DNA of 64,000 bases from Saprospiraceae bacterium. Its GTDB lineage: Bacteria > Bacteroidota > Bacteroidia > Chitinophagales > Saprospiraceae. Location of the stretch: NCBI GenBank assembly GCA_020631355.1, contig JAHDHL010000003.1, positions 186,001 to 250,000 on the forward strand, read 5' to 3'. The position numbers were made by a program, and so were the translations under genes. Under the pieces are notes generated by a model, which saw nothing but the letters and a program-made list of their open reading frames with translations, was not told where the DNA came from and ran no database searches. Positions 1 through 8,034 of the stretch are shown here, in pieces. The number at the start of each line of letters is the position of its first letter. The first letter of the stretch is position 1.

Positions 1-2
1 TC

Positions 3-539
3 GGGGTGCTGGTATTATCTGAATACCTAGTGGCAAATGAAAAGGAAATTGTCATCAGAGCTTTTTCAGATTTTTATCACGAATTAACACCTAAACATCA
101 AAAACGTATCCAGTTACACTGGGTAGATGGTATGAAGTCCCAAGAGGACAATACCTCCCAACTTTTCAAAATTTTTGACATTCCTGAGAAAGTCATCGTA
201 CGTTCATCCTACAAGGAGAAATCAAATGCGATGAGGGTATCCAGTATCTTACTTCATCCCTCTCACCGCCATCTTAAAACGGTTATACCCGATTCATATT
301 CGTTCGGAATTCCAGTCATAGCTACGGATAGCGGTTCGACCAAGGACTATATCGACGTTACTTGTGGATTAATACTCAAAGGAAATTCCAGCGAACAATA
401 CGTCATTGAAATCACCAATCATCTTGAGATGTTGTATCATGACCAAGAAGTCCTTAGGCTGCTAGAAAAAGGAGCCTACGACCAATATGAAAAGAAATTC
501 GGATGGGGCTTGAAAGAATTCAGAAAGCCATTATTCTAA
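3..539 (+). CDS. Glycosyltransferase (GT4-like), C-terminal part, cut by window edge
   Basis: The reading frame is already open at the first base, so this is the C-terminal portion of a longer gene; the GTG at position 6 is unlikely to be the true start. The fragment looks like the nucleotide-sugar-binding lobe of a retaining GT-B enzyme: a mid-lobe strand/helix pattern, then the stretch SYSFGIPVIATDSGSTKDYI, which resembles the donor-binding segment of GT4 enzymes (conserved G-x-P-V-I-A/T followed by an acidic residue). The donor and acceptor cannot be told from this part. The stop overlaps the convergent downstream gene by 9 bp. Confidence 0.65.
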   Translation, partial: GVLVLSEYLVANEKEIVIRAFSDFYHELTPKHQKRIQLHWVDGMKSQEDNTSQLFKIFDIPEKVIVRSSYKEKSNAMRVSSILLHPSHRHLKTVIPDSYSFGIPVIATDSGSTKDYIDVTCGLILKGNSSEQYVIEITNHLEMLYHDQEVLRLLEKGAYDQYEKKFGWGLKEFRKPLF

Positions 540-1313
540 CTTTTCATCCACGAAGAAAATAGTTGCGAAATTTCTATAGACCTCATGCTCTTTACTAATG
601 CCGTGGTTATACATTTCAGATATTGCCCCGTCTAGGTAAAGAGCATTCTTACATTTAAGATTTTCCTTGAAAATAGTCGCCATATCATAGAAATTGGTCC
701 TTTGCCCAGAAATGACAAAATGAATGTTTCCATCATCATCCACTCCCACCCCATTTCTGATATGGAGGTTTTTGGAGCCTTCATTAAATGCTGGATGATA
801 GTCGCCATCTATGATAAGCATGGGCCCTGACTGGACTCCCATTGTAATCTGTGAAATATCTGCTTTCGCTACAAAAGCATTGGATTCCATCACATGGGCC
901 TCGCCCTTTTGAGTAAGATAAAAACAACCATTCGGTAACAAATGGAAATTGCCACTGGCATTCCTGAGATTGATATTCTGTATGACTTCTTTATTTTGGA
1001 TGAATAATCCTCCTGGATAATGATTCTTACCAAAAATTCCACCATTGGTTGCAAATAACAACTGTCTGCCGGATTGATAGAGGGAATCTCCCAACGACTT
1101 AATTTTCCGGATTCCATCAATATGATAACTGCACATCCTTAAATCTTTGGCCCGTACCGAAGTAATCCTATAATCAATGTTGTTATAGGATATATCACTT
1201 ACTTTTACATCCGGCCGATAAATGAAAGTAGTTGATTCCTCCTTTTCCTTTTCAAAACAACCTAGTATTAAGGATGTAAAACAAATGAACCAAATGCCTC
1301 GTATCATCATCAT
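531..1313 (-). CDS. Phosphodiester glycosidase family (NAGPA/DUF2233) lipoprotein
   Basis: A 260-residue protein whose N-terminus has a hydrophobic segment ending in a lipobox (SLILGC), so it is probably an exported lipoprotein. Family marks are the ATNGGIFG strand near residue 90, a GGLFIQNKEV turn, VQSGPMLIIDG, RNGVGVDDDGNIHFVIS and KNALYLDGAISEMY near the C-terminus. These are the conserved blocks of the NAGPA fold, which in known members cleaves sugar phosphodiesters; the substrate here is unknown. It is transcribed convergently with the glycosyltransferase fragment. Three ATG codons lie in a row at the start; the exact one is undecided. Confidence 0.75.
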   Translation of the reverse strand: MMMIRGIWFICFTSLILGCFEKEKEESTTFIYRPDVKVSDISYNNIDYRITSVRAKDLRMCSYHIDGIRKIKSLGDSLYQSGRQLLFATNGGIFGKNHYPGGLFIQNKEVIQNINLRNASGNFHLLPNGCFYLTQKGEAHVMESNAFVAKADISQITMGVQSGPMLIIDGDYHPAFNEGSKNLHIRNGVGVDDDGNIHFVISGQRTNFYDMATIFKENLKCKNALYLDGAISEMYNHGISKEHEVYRNFATIFFVDEKLE

Positions 1314-1456
1314 GTATCCTAATTTTCATCAAAATTCGAAATATTAAGTTAAATTTTCATCTAAACGATTTAGAATTAGGACTTTGATATAATATTTTTG
1401 CTGCTGATAACCTTAACAAATACAGCACAGATTTCCTTAAAAACGGAATCATACCT

Positions 1457-2641
1457 ATGAAAGTGATCACCACCTGTTGTTTATTCTTATTCATTTCTTT
1501 GTCGGCAATGGCTGTCGAACCCAATTATCTTACCATTCAACCCAAGGACGGGGATGGTATCATGTCCATTCTAAGGCGATACAATCTCCTTGGAAGTAAA
1601 TGCGATAAGGAACATTTCTATGAAATCAATAAGCTCAGTCAGAAATCCGTAATCTATACGGATAGAAAATACAAGCTTCCACTATTCATTTATGAATATG
1701 ATGGTACATCCATCCGATCTACCATTGGAGACAACAATTGGGATAAGGCTGTTCGAATAAGGGATTATAACATCAAGTTACACAAGGAGGGCGTCAAACC
1801 GACCATGTTCAATAAGGGCAAGAAAATTTTATGGGTTCCCTATCGGGAATTATATTGTGATGATGAAAAACCCGTTAAGATAGAACCTGTAAACAAGTCT
1901 AATAAAGTCAGGAACTTCCCCATTTTCGGTGATGACTACGCACACACGCCATTGGTTTCTAGTAAACTGAAAGGACAGGTTTTCTATATCGTAGGTGGTC
2001 ATGGAGGGCCTGACCCGGGTGCCATCGGGAATTACGCAGGTAATAAACTTTGTGAGGATGAATATGCATACGATGTATCATTAAGGCTATGCCGCAAACT
2101 CATACAGCACGGGGCTGTAGCCTATATGATTACTAGGGACAATAATGATGGCATCCGTTCCGGTAAAATCCTTAAATGCGATAAGGATGAAATCACTTGG
2201 AAAGACCAGAAAATGTTCAATGGTCAAAAACCCAGACTCAAACAACGCTCCAATGCCATAAACAAGCTATATGAAGCTCACAGGAAATCAGGGGCCAAGA
2301 AGCAGAAAATGATCAGCATCCATATTGATTCCAGAAGTCAAAGACATAGTACTGATGTGTTTTTCTATTATTATAGTGGAAGCCCCAATGGTAAGAAACT
2401 TGCCAGAAGGATGCATAAGAAGCTCAAGGAGAAATACGCCATACACAGAAAAAGTGGCAGTTATACAGGAACGGTCACCCCAAGGGATTTGCACATGCTA
2501 AGGGAAACCAAACCTACTTCCGTTTATGTAGAGTTGGGAAATATCAGAAATTCCAACGACCAGAAGCGATTTATATTAGAAAGTAACCGTGAAGTACTCG
2601 CAAAATGGCTTTTTGAAGGCATGACAGGCTTTGCTCCTTGA
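1457..2641 (+). CDS. N-acetylmuramoyl-L-alanine amidase (Amidase_3 type), secreted
   Basis: 394 residues. A signal peptide (about residues 1-19, ending SAMAVE) sends it to the periplasm, where this family cuts the amide bond between MurNAc and the stem peptide in cell division or wall turnover. Zinc-ligand motifs are visible in order: GGHGGPDPGA with His about 182, the acidic CEDEYAYD, SIHIDSRS, and the catalytic-Glu segment YVELGNIRN near the C-terminus. The N-terminal 150 residues contain a LysM-like stretch, expected to bind wall glycan. It stands alone, with about 140 bp free upstream. Confidence 0.85.
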   Translation: MKVITTCCLFLFISLSAMAVEPNYLTIQPKDGDGIMSILRRYNLLGSKCDKEHFYEINKLSQKSVIYTDRKYKLPLFIYEYDGTSIRSTIGDNNWDKAVRIRDYNIKLHKEGVKPTMFNKGKKILWVPYRELYCDDEKPVKIEPVNKSNKVRNFPIFGDDYAHTPLVSSKLKGQVFYIVGGHGGPDPGAIGNYAGNKLCEDEYAYDVSLRLCRKLIQHGAVAYMITRDNNDGIRSGKILKCDKDEITWKDQKMFNGQKPRLKQRSNAINKLYEAHRKSGAKKQKMISIHIDSRSQRHSTDVFFYYYSGSPNGKKLARRMHKKLKEKYAIHRKSGSYTGTVTPRDLHMLRETKPTSVYVELGNIRNSNDQKRFILESNREVLAKWLFEGMTGFAP

Positions 2642-2694
2642 TTTAAAATCATAAACTGCAAATTATCATTTTAGGATTATTACAGGGTCTTTCT

Positions 2695-2702
2695 TAGCTT
2701 TG
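2695..2702 (+). promoter_or_regulatory. Candidate -7 box upstream of fabH
   Basis: TAGCTTTG matches the Bacteroidota -7 consensus TAnnTTTG and lies 35 bp before the fabH start. No TTG -33 element is seen at the usual 17-23 bp spacing, so this is only a candidate. Confidence 0.35.
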
Positions 2703-2737
2703 CATACCTTTAATCATTTGTGAACTAAACTTTACTC

Positions 2738-3790
2738 ATGTTCAATTCAAAAATAGCTGGAATGGGTTACTACGTGCCAGAACGCGTGGTAACGAATAAC
2801 GATCTGTGTGAATACATGGAAACGTCTGATGAATGGATTCAGGAAAGAACCGGAATCAAGGAAAGACGTTATGCTAAGAAACACGAGGAAACAACCACTA
2901 CCATGGGTGCCATTGCCGCAAAGCGTGCCTGTGAGAATGCTGGTATAGCCGTAGAAGATATTGACTTCATCATATTCGCTACCCTTAGTCCTGATTACTA
3001 CTTCCCTGGTTGTGGTGTATTGGTACAAAGAGAACTTGGAATCCCTGGCGTTGGTGCATTGGACATCAGAAACCAATGTTCTGGCTTCATTTATGGATTA
3101 TCCATAGCTGACCAATTCGTCAAGTCTGGAATGTATAAGAATGTACTTTTGGTTGGTTCCGAATTTCATTCGTCCGGATTGGATTATTCCACTAGAGGTC
3201 GTAATGTGACCGTAATCTTTGGTGACGGTGCTGGTGCAGCAATCATCCAACCTACAAAGGAAGAAGGTAAGGGTATCCTTACCACCCATCTACATGCTGA
3301 CGGAACATATGCCGAACAACTGGCTTATATCAATCCAGGATGCCATGGTGGTAAGTTCCTAGGTAAGAAAGGATTCGGTTATCCGGATGAGGATAAGTTC
3401 GGTGGGATGTTCCTAACGGAACATATGGTGGAGAATGGATTAACCTATCCCAATATGAATGGTCCTGCCGTATTCAAATTCGCAGTTACCAAATTCCCTG
3501 AGGTCATCAAGGAAGCTTTGGAAGCAACGGGGCATACCACCGAAGATATAGATATGTTGGTACCACACCAAGCCAATCTAAGGATTAGCCAATTCGTTCA
3601 GAAGAAGCTGAGATTGCCCGATGAAAAGGTACATAACAATATACAGAAGTACGGAAATACAACTGCTGCTTCCATACCAATTGCACTTTGTGAAGCCATT
3701 GAAGAAGGAAAGGTGAAAGAGGGAGACCTTGTTTGTCTTGCTGCATTTGGTAGTGGATTCACTTGGGGATCTGCTTTGATTCGCTGGTAA
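2738..3790 (+). CDS. fabH: 3-oxoacyl-[acyl-carrier-protein] synthase III
   Basis: 350 residues, the usual KAS III length. It condenses an acyl-CoA with malonyl-ACP to start fatty acid synthesis. The catalytic triad is complete: Cys114 (RNQCSGFIYG), His277 (PHQANLRI) and Asn307 (YGNTTAAS), together with the C-terminal GSGFTWGS glycine loop. The N-terminus IAGMGYYVPERVVTN is typical. There is a moderately long insert around residues 185-225 before the second half. It is monocistronic, closed by a strong terminator and not beside other fab genes; fabG is 30 kb away. Confidence 0.92.
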   Translation: MFNSKIAGMGYYVPERVVTNNDLCEYMETSDEWIQERTGIKERRYAKKHEETTTTMGAIAAKRACENAGIAVEDIDFIIFATLSPDYYFPGCGVLVQRELGIPGVGALDIRNQCSGFIYGLSIADQFVKSGMYKNVLLVGSEFHSSGLDYSTRGRNVTVIFGDGAGAAIIQPTKEEGKGILTTHLHADGTYAEQLAYINPGCHGGKFLGKKGFGYPDEDKFGGMFLTEHMVENGLTYPNMNGPAVFKFAVTKFPEVIKEALEATGHTTEDIDMLVPHQANLRISQFVQKKLRLPDEKVHNNIQKYGNTTAASIPIALCEAIEEGKVKEGDLVCLAAFGSGFTWGSALIRW

Positions 3791-3812
3791 ACCCACTATT
3801 TAGAATCAATCT

Positions 3813-3849
3813 AAAAGCGGTTAAGGGAGCTTTCCTTAACCGCTTTTTT
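3813..3849 (+). terminator. Rho-independent terminator after fabH
   Basis: A perfect 14-bp stem (arms 3813-3826 and 3834-3847, core AAGCGGTTAAGG) with a 7-base loop is followed by T residues. Confidence 0.9.
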
Positions 3850-3893
3850 CTAAAATATGACATTTACTCCAAGCAGCTCAATCTTTAATTTAG

Positions 3894-3901
3894 TAATTTT
3901 G
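3894..3901 (+). promoter_or_regulatory. Candidate -7 box upstream of the glutaryl-CoA dehydrogenase gene
   Basis: TAATTTTG fits TAnnTTTG and lies 36 bp before the start codon, just after the fabH terminator, which is where a new promoter is expected. No clear -33 element is seen. Confidence 0.4.
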
Positions 3902-3937
3902 CATTGCTTTTAACCAAAATATGTTAAACCTAATCTT

Positions 3938-5167
3938 ATGGGTAAATTCGAGAATGGAGTCTCTACACTCGATGACTTCAAGGTATCAAGTAAGACAGAT
4001 CAGTTTCAAGGACACGACTATTACGCCGTTGATGACTTATTGACTGATGAACATAAAATAGCAAGGGATGCTGTAAGGGCTTGGGTCAAGCAATCTGTAT
4101 CCCCAATCATTGAGGATTGTGCTAATAGATCCCTTTGTCCTACCCACCTATTCAAGGAATTGGGAGAAATCGGTGCTTATGGACCGAGTATTCCTGCCAA
4201 GTATGGTGGTGGTGGCATGGATGATATCGCTTATGGTATCATCATGCAGGAATTGGAAAGAGGTGACTCCGGAATCCGTTCCATGGCTTCAGTGCAAGGG
4301 TCATTGGTCATGTATCCTATTTACAGGTTCGCTTCCGAAGAACAAAAGATGAAATGGTTGCCTAAACTGGGTTCAGGTGAACTCATCGGTTGTTTCGGAC
4401 TTACCGAACCTGACCATGGCTCCAATCCTGCAGGAATGGTTACGAATATCAAGGATGATGGCGATTGCTATATCCTGAACGGAGCCAAGATGTGGATTAC
4501 CAACTCTCCAGTAGCGGATATCGCTGTGGTATGGGCCAAGGATGAAGAAGGAAAGATTCGTGGAATGGTAGTGGAAAGTGATTCCAAAGGATTCTCTGCT
4601 CCTGAAATCCATGGAAAATGGTCCTTGAGAGCATCCGTAACAGGTGAACTTGTCTTTGAGGATGTAAGGGTACCTAAGGAAAATGTATTCCCGGAAATCA
4701 AGGGATTGAAAGGTCCACTTTCTTGTCTGACAAAAGCCAGATATGGTATCTCTTGGGGCGCAATCGGTGCAGCAATGGATTGCTATGATTCCGCTTTAAG
4801 GTATTCACAGGAAAGGGTTCAGTTCGGAAAGCCAATCGGTGCATTCCAATTAACGCAAAAGAAATTGGCTGAGATGATTACAGAAATCACTAAGGCCCAA
4901 TTGCTTTGTTGGAGACTGGGTTCTCTTATGAATAATGGCAAGGCAACACCTGCCCAAGTATCCATGGCCAAGCGTAACAATGTCAATATGGCATTGGAAA
5001 TCGCTAGGGAAGCGCGCCAGATACATGGTGGAATGGGTATCACGAACGAATACCCCATCATGCGTCATATGATGAATTTAGAGACAGTCCTCACTTATGA
5101 AGGTACACATGACATCCACCTCCTGATCACAGGTATGGATGTAACGGGTTTCAATGCCTTTAAATAA
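3938..5167 (+). CDS. gcdH: Glutaryl-CoA dehydrogenase (acyl-CoA dehydrogenase family)
   Basis: 409 residues with the full acyl-CoA dehydrogenase architecture: N-terminal helical domain, middle beta domain (CFGLTEPDHGSNP, KMWITNSPVADI) and C-terminal helical domain (YSQERVQFGKPIGAFQL, IHGGMGI). The catalytic base lies in TYEGTHDIHLLITG (Glu388), and the pairing of RSMASVQGSLVM with YEGTHDIH is characteristic of glutaryl-CoA dehydrogenases rather than straight-chain enzymes. These oxidise and decarboxylate glutaryl-CoA to crotonyl-CoA in lysine and tryptophan breakdown, using FAD. No other genes of that pathway adjoin it. Confidence 0.85.
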   Translation: MGKFENGVSTLDDFKVSSKTDQFQGHDYYAVDDLLTDEHKIARDAVRAWVKQSVSPIIEDCANRSLCPTHLFKELGEIGAYGPSIPAKYGGGGMDDIAYGIIMQELERGDSGIRSMASVQGSLVMYPIYRFASEEQKMKWLPKLGSGELIGCFGLTEPDHGSNPAGMVTNIKDDGDCYILNGAKMWITNSPVADIAVVWAKDEEGKIRGMVVESDSKGFSAPEIHGKWSLRASVTGELVFEDVRVPKENVFPEIKGLKGPLSCLTKARYGISWGAIGAAMDCYDSALRYSQERVQFGKPIGAFQLTQKKLAEMITEITKAQLLCWRLGSLMNNGKATPAQVSMAKRNNVNMALEIAREARQIHGGMGITNEYPIMRHMMNLETVLTYEGTHDIHLLITGMDVTGFNAFK

Positions 5168-5210
5168 GAGAGTTATATATTCTGTGTTTTCTTAAGGATA
5201 GGATTAAGGT

Positions 5211-5241
5211 CTTGTTAAATTCAAGCTTAATCCTATCTTTG
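5211..5241 (+). promoter_or_regulatory. Bacteroidota-type promoter for the OmpA-domain gene pair
   Basis: TTG at 5212-5214, a 19-bp spacer, then TATCTTTG at 5234-5241. Both elements and the spacing match the TTTG / TAnnTTTG consensus of the Bacteroidota primary sigma factor. The inferred start lies roughly 100 bases before the start codon at 5350. Confidence 0.65.
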
Positions 5242-5349
5242 TTTACAACTTTTCCTGTTATTTATACATCATTAAAGGTGTAATCAGACAGGATAACAAT
5301 TTTGACTGTTTGCACGTTCTATTCGAAACAAACCTCGCAGAGTTCAAAT

Positions 5350-6567
5350 ATGAAAAGTATACAAATCATACTTTTACTTCTTATGGGTCTTTCATTTACA
5401 GTGAATGCCCAAAAGGAAAGAATCAAACTTTCCAATCCATCATTTGAGGATATGCCAAGGCATAGCCAACCACCTATCGGCTGGTATAATTGTGGAATGG
5501 ATGGCGAATCACCTCCGGATGTCCAACCTGGTTCATTTGAAGTAAGACAAAAGGCCGTGGATGGCATGACCTATCTCGGAATGGTCACTCGTGATAATGA
5601 AACTTGGGAATCCGTGGGACAGCGCCTGTCTTCTTCTCTTATCGGTGGCAATTGTTACCAGTTCAGGATTTTCATGACCTATTCAGATGAATATTTCAGT
5701 ATCAGTAGGACTACACTGAAGAATGAATTCTTCATCAAACCTGTCAAACTCAGGATTTGGGCTGGCAATGGTTATTGTGATAAGCGTGAATTACTTGCTG
5801 AAAGCGGACTAGTGAGTTCAACAACATGGGAAGAATTCACATTCGTTCTAAAGCCCAAAAGGGATTACAAGTATATCGTATTGGAAGCTTTTTATAAGAC
5901 TCCTACGCTGTTCCCATACAATGGTAATATACTCCTTGACCATGCCTCTGATATCATCCTTAAGGAAAAATGTGATAAGAAAATTGACGAGACCATTTGG
6001 GAAGATGAACCCGAGGTAATAGCAGGAAACGACAATATCAATAAAAAACCGCCTAAGAAGCCAACACAACCAGATCCTGAACCCGACCCGGTCAAGCCTA
6101 CACCAGTCACGCCGGATCCTCCGATGACACCGGACCCACCTGCTAACGATCCGATTGTTGCAGCTCCGCCTAAAATCATGGATGAGTTATCTGATGTGTC
6201 CAAGATCAAGGAGGGCCAAACAATAAGAATCAAGCAATTGGATTTCCTAGCGGACGATTTCAAAATCAATGAATCCATGCATCCCGTATTGAATGAAATC
6301 TTTGCTTTCATGAGGAGCAATCCGAAAGTAGTGGTTGAAATCGGAGGACATACCAATAGGCTTCCATCACATGAATATTGTAATTGGTTGTCTAAGAAAA
6401 GAGCCGAATCAGTTACCAACTACCTACAGGAAAAAGGACTTGCTGATGCAAGAATCACTTTCAAGGGCTATGGAAAGACACAACCTATCGATACCAGTAA
6501 TACTGCCTCTGGAAGAAAGAAGAATCAGAGGGTGGAAATCAAGATACTTAGCTTGAAAGGAGGTTAA
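5350..6567 (+). CDS. OmpA-domain outer-membrane protein with N-terminal jelly-roll-like domain (copy 1)
   Basis: The start is set at the ATG at 5350 because a clear signal peptide follows (MKSIQIILLLLMGLSFTVNAQ ends at its cleavage site); an upstream in-frame ATG at 5302 would add 16 unlikely residues. About 405 residues: an N-terminal region of about 200 residues (SNPSFEDMPRHS ... LLDHASDI) that looks like a beta-sandwich ligand-binding domain, a proline/aspartate-rich linker (PDPEPDPVKPTPV), and a C-terminal OmpA peptidoglycan-binding domain (IGGHTNRLPS, LSKKRAESVTNYL, KGYGKTQPIDTS). The role is probably wall anchoring. It is a tandem paralogue of the next gene. Confidence 0.8.
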   Translation: MKSIQIILLLLMGLSFTVNAQKERIKLSNPSFEDMPRHSQPPIGWYNCGMDGESPPDVQPGSFEVRQKAVDGMTYLGMVTRDNETWESVGQRLSSSLIGGNCYQFRIFMTYSDEYFSISRTTLKNEFFIKPVKLRIWAGNGYCDKRELLAESGLVSSTTWEEFTFVLKPKRDYKYIVLEAFYKTPTLFPYNGNILLDHASDIILKEKCDKKIDETIWEDEPEVIAGNDNINKKPPKKPTQPDPEPDPVKPTPVTPDPPMTPDPPANDPIVAAPPKIMDELSDVSKIKEGQTIRIKQLDFLADDFKINESMHPVLNEIFAFMRSNPKVVVEIGGHTNRLPSHEYCNWLSKKRAESVTNYLQEKGLADARITFKGYGKTQPIDTSNTASGRKKNQRVEIKILSLKGG

Positions 6568-6586
6568 TCCAATTTTCAATCTTAAT

Positions 6587-6618
6587 GAACCCTTGCAGAT
6601 GCTAATCCGCAAGGGTTC
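6587..6618 (+). terminator. Hairpin between the two OmpA-domain genes
   Basis: Inverted repeat GAACCCTTGC / GCAAGGGTTC with a 12-base loop, but only a weak T-rich tail. It may terminate or attenuate between the paralogues. The core CCCTTG/CAAGGG recurs in the hairpin after the second copy, as if duplicated with the gene. Confidence 0.5.
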
Positions 6619-6637
6619 GTATTTATAGGATAATTAT

Positions 6638-7906
6638 ATGTGCATGAATAACTTCAAAATCTTACTTAGTTTATTAATAATGCTTGGGTTTTCAATGATG
6701 GGAATAAGCCAGACTACGAGAATCAGTTTGGATAACCCATCTTTCGAGGATATGCCAAGGCACAGCAAGGTTCCCCAAGGTTGGTTTGATTGTGGTATGC
6801 AGGGCGAATCCCCTCCGGATATCCAACCCGGTGCATTTGATGTCACTACTGCTCCTAAGGATGGCTTTTCATATATCGGCTTGGTGACTCGTGACAATGA
6901 GACCTGGGAGGGATTATCACAAAGACTATCCACCCCACTCAGACAAGGCAATTGCTATCAATTCAAAATTAGTCTCGCCTACTCGAAAGAATACTACAGT
7001 GCAAGTAGAACTACGGAAAAGGATGAGTTCTATACCAAACCTGTATTGTTGAGGATATGGGGAGGAAATACATACTGTGACAAAAAGGAAATTCTGGCCG
7101 AAAGTCCCATAGTCAAGAATGCCGCTTGGGAAGATAGGGCTTTCGTTTTCAAACCTCAAGGAAATTATAAATTCATCATTTTCGAAGCCTATTACAAGAC
7201 GCCTACGCTCTTTCCCTACAATGGGAATCTGCTACTGGATGACGCATCAGAAATCATCCAGAAAGAGCAGTGTGATGATATTATAGACACCTCAATCTGG
7301 GAAGAAAACCCCATTGCCAAAAAGGAAGAAACGCCCACGAAAAAAACTACTACCCCCAAGAAGAAAAACACGATTACCCCGAACAAAAAAGAGGAAAAAC
7401 CAAAAGAAGAAGTTGTAGTCCGAAATGATTCCTCACCTGCAAAAAAGAAAGAAGAAATAATCCCTACTAAAAAGGATGTGGCAAACCAGCCTAAGGAAAC
7501 ATCCAGCAAACCAGTGGTATCGAATGATATTAGGGATGTGACACAGGTGCAAGAAGGACAAATCATTCGTATCAACCAACTAGATTTTGCAGCTAATTCG
7601 CATGAAATCACTGAAGACATGCACAGCATCCTTGACGAGTTATACATATTCATCAAGGAACACCCGGGAATCATTGTGGAAATAGGTGGTCATACCAACA
7701 GGATACCATCCCATGACCATTGCAATAAACTATCAAAGAAAAGAGCTTTAGCTGTAACCAACTATCTCGTTGCCAAAGGTTTAACAAGTACTAGGCTAAA
7801 GTATAGAGGATACGGAAAAACACAGCCTATTGACACCAGTAATACACCCGCCGGAAGAAAGAAGAACCAAAGGGTAGAAATTAAAATCCTAAGTCTGAAA
7901 GGCTGA
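6638..7906 (+). CDS. OmpA-domain outer-membrane protein (copy 2)
   Basis: 422 residues, paralogous to the preceding protein over its whole length (SFEDMPRHSK, CGMQGESPPDIQPG, VTRDNETWEG, FYTKPVLLRIW, KTPTLFPYNG, and a C-terminal OmpA domain with IGGHTNRIPS and RGYGKTQPIDTS). It has a signal peptide ending near GISQT. The linker is very different from copy 1: about 90 residues rich in lysine, threonine and glutamate (PTKKTTTPKKKN). The start could be either ATG at 6638 or 6644. A periplasmic wall-binding role is inferred; the ligand of the N-terminal domain is unknown. Confidence 0.8.
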   Translation: MCMNNFKILLSLLIMLGFSMMGISQTTRISLDNPSFEDMPRHSKVPQGWFDCGMQGESPPDIQPGAFDVTTAPKDGFSYIGLVTRDNETWEGLSQRLSTPLRQGNCYQFKISLAYSKEYYSASRTTEKDEFYTKPVLLRIWGGNTYCDKKEILAESPIVKNAAWEDRAFVFKPQGNYKFIIFEAYYKTPTLFPYNGNLLLDDASEIIQKEQCDDIIDTSIWEENPIAKKEETPTKKTTTPKKKNTITPNKKEEKPKEEVVVRNDSSPAKKKEEIIPTKKDVANQPKETSSKPVVSNDIRDVTQVQEGQIIRINQLDFAANSHEITEDMHSILDELYIFIKEHPGIIVEIGGHTNRIPSHDHCNKLSKKRALAVTNYLVAKGLTSTRLKYRGYGKTQPIDTSNTPAGRKKNQRVEIKILSLKG

Positions 7907-7926
7907 CACGATTTTTTGTTAATTTT

Positions 7927-7962
7927 ACAAACCCTTGTGGATAATAAACCACAAGGGTTTGT
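7927..7962 (+). terminator. Terminator after OmpA copy 2
   Basis: A perfect 14-bp stem (arms 7927-7940 and 7949-7962, core AAACCCTTGTGG) with an 8-base loop and a short CATTT tail. Confidence 0.75.
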
Positions 7963-8034
7963 CATTTAAAGATTATTCGGAAATTGGGTAGCATATCCAC
8001 ATTCCTATTCATTGTCACACCAATCAATCAACGT

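Noticed and set aside
5892-6419. A 175-residue ORF on the minus strand
   Set aside because: It lies wholly inside the first OmpA-domain gene and has a repetitive G/S composition from the proline-rich linker; a shadow ORF.
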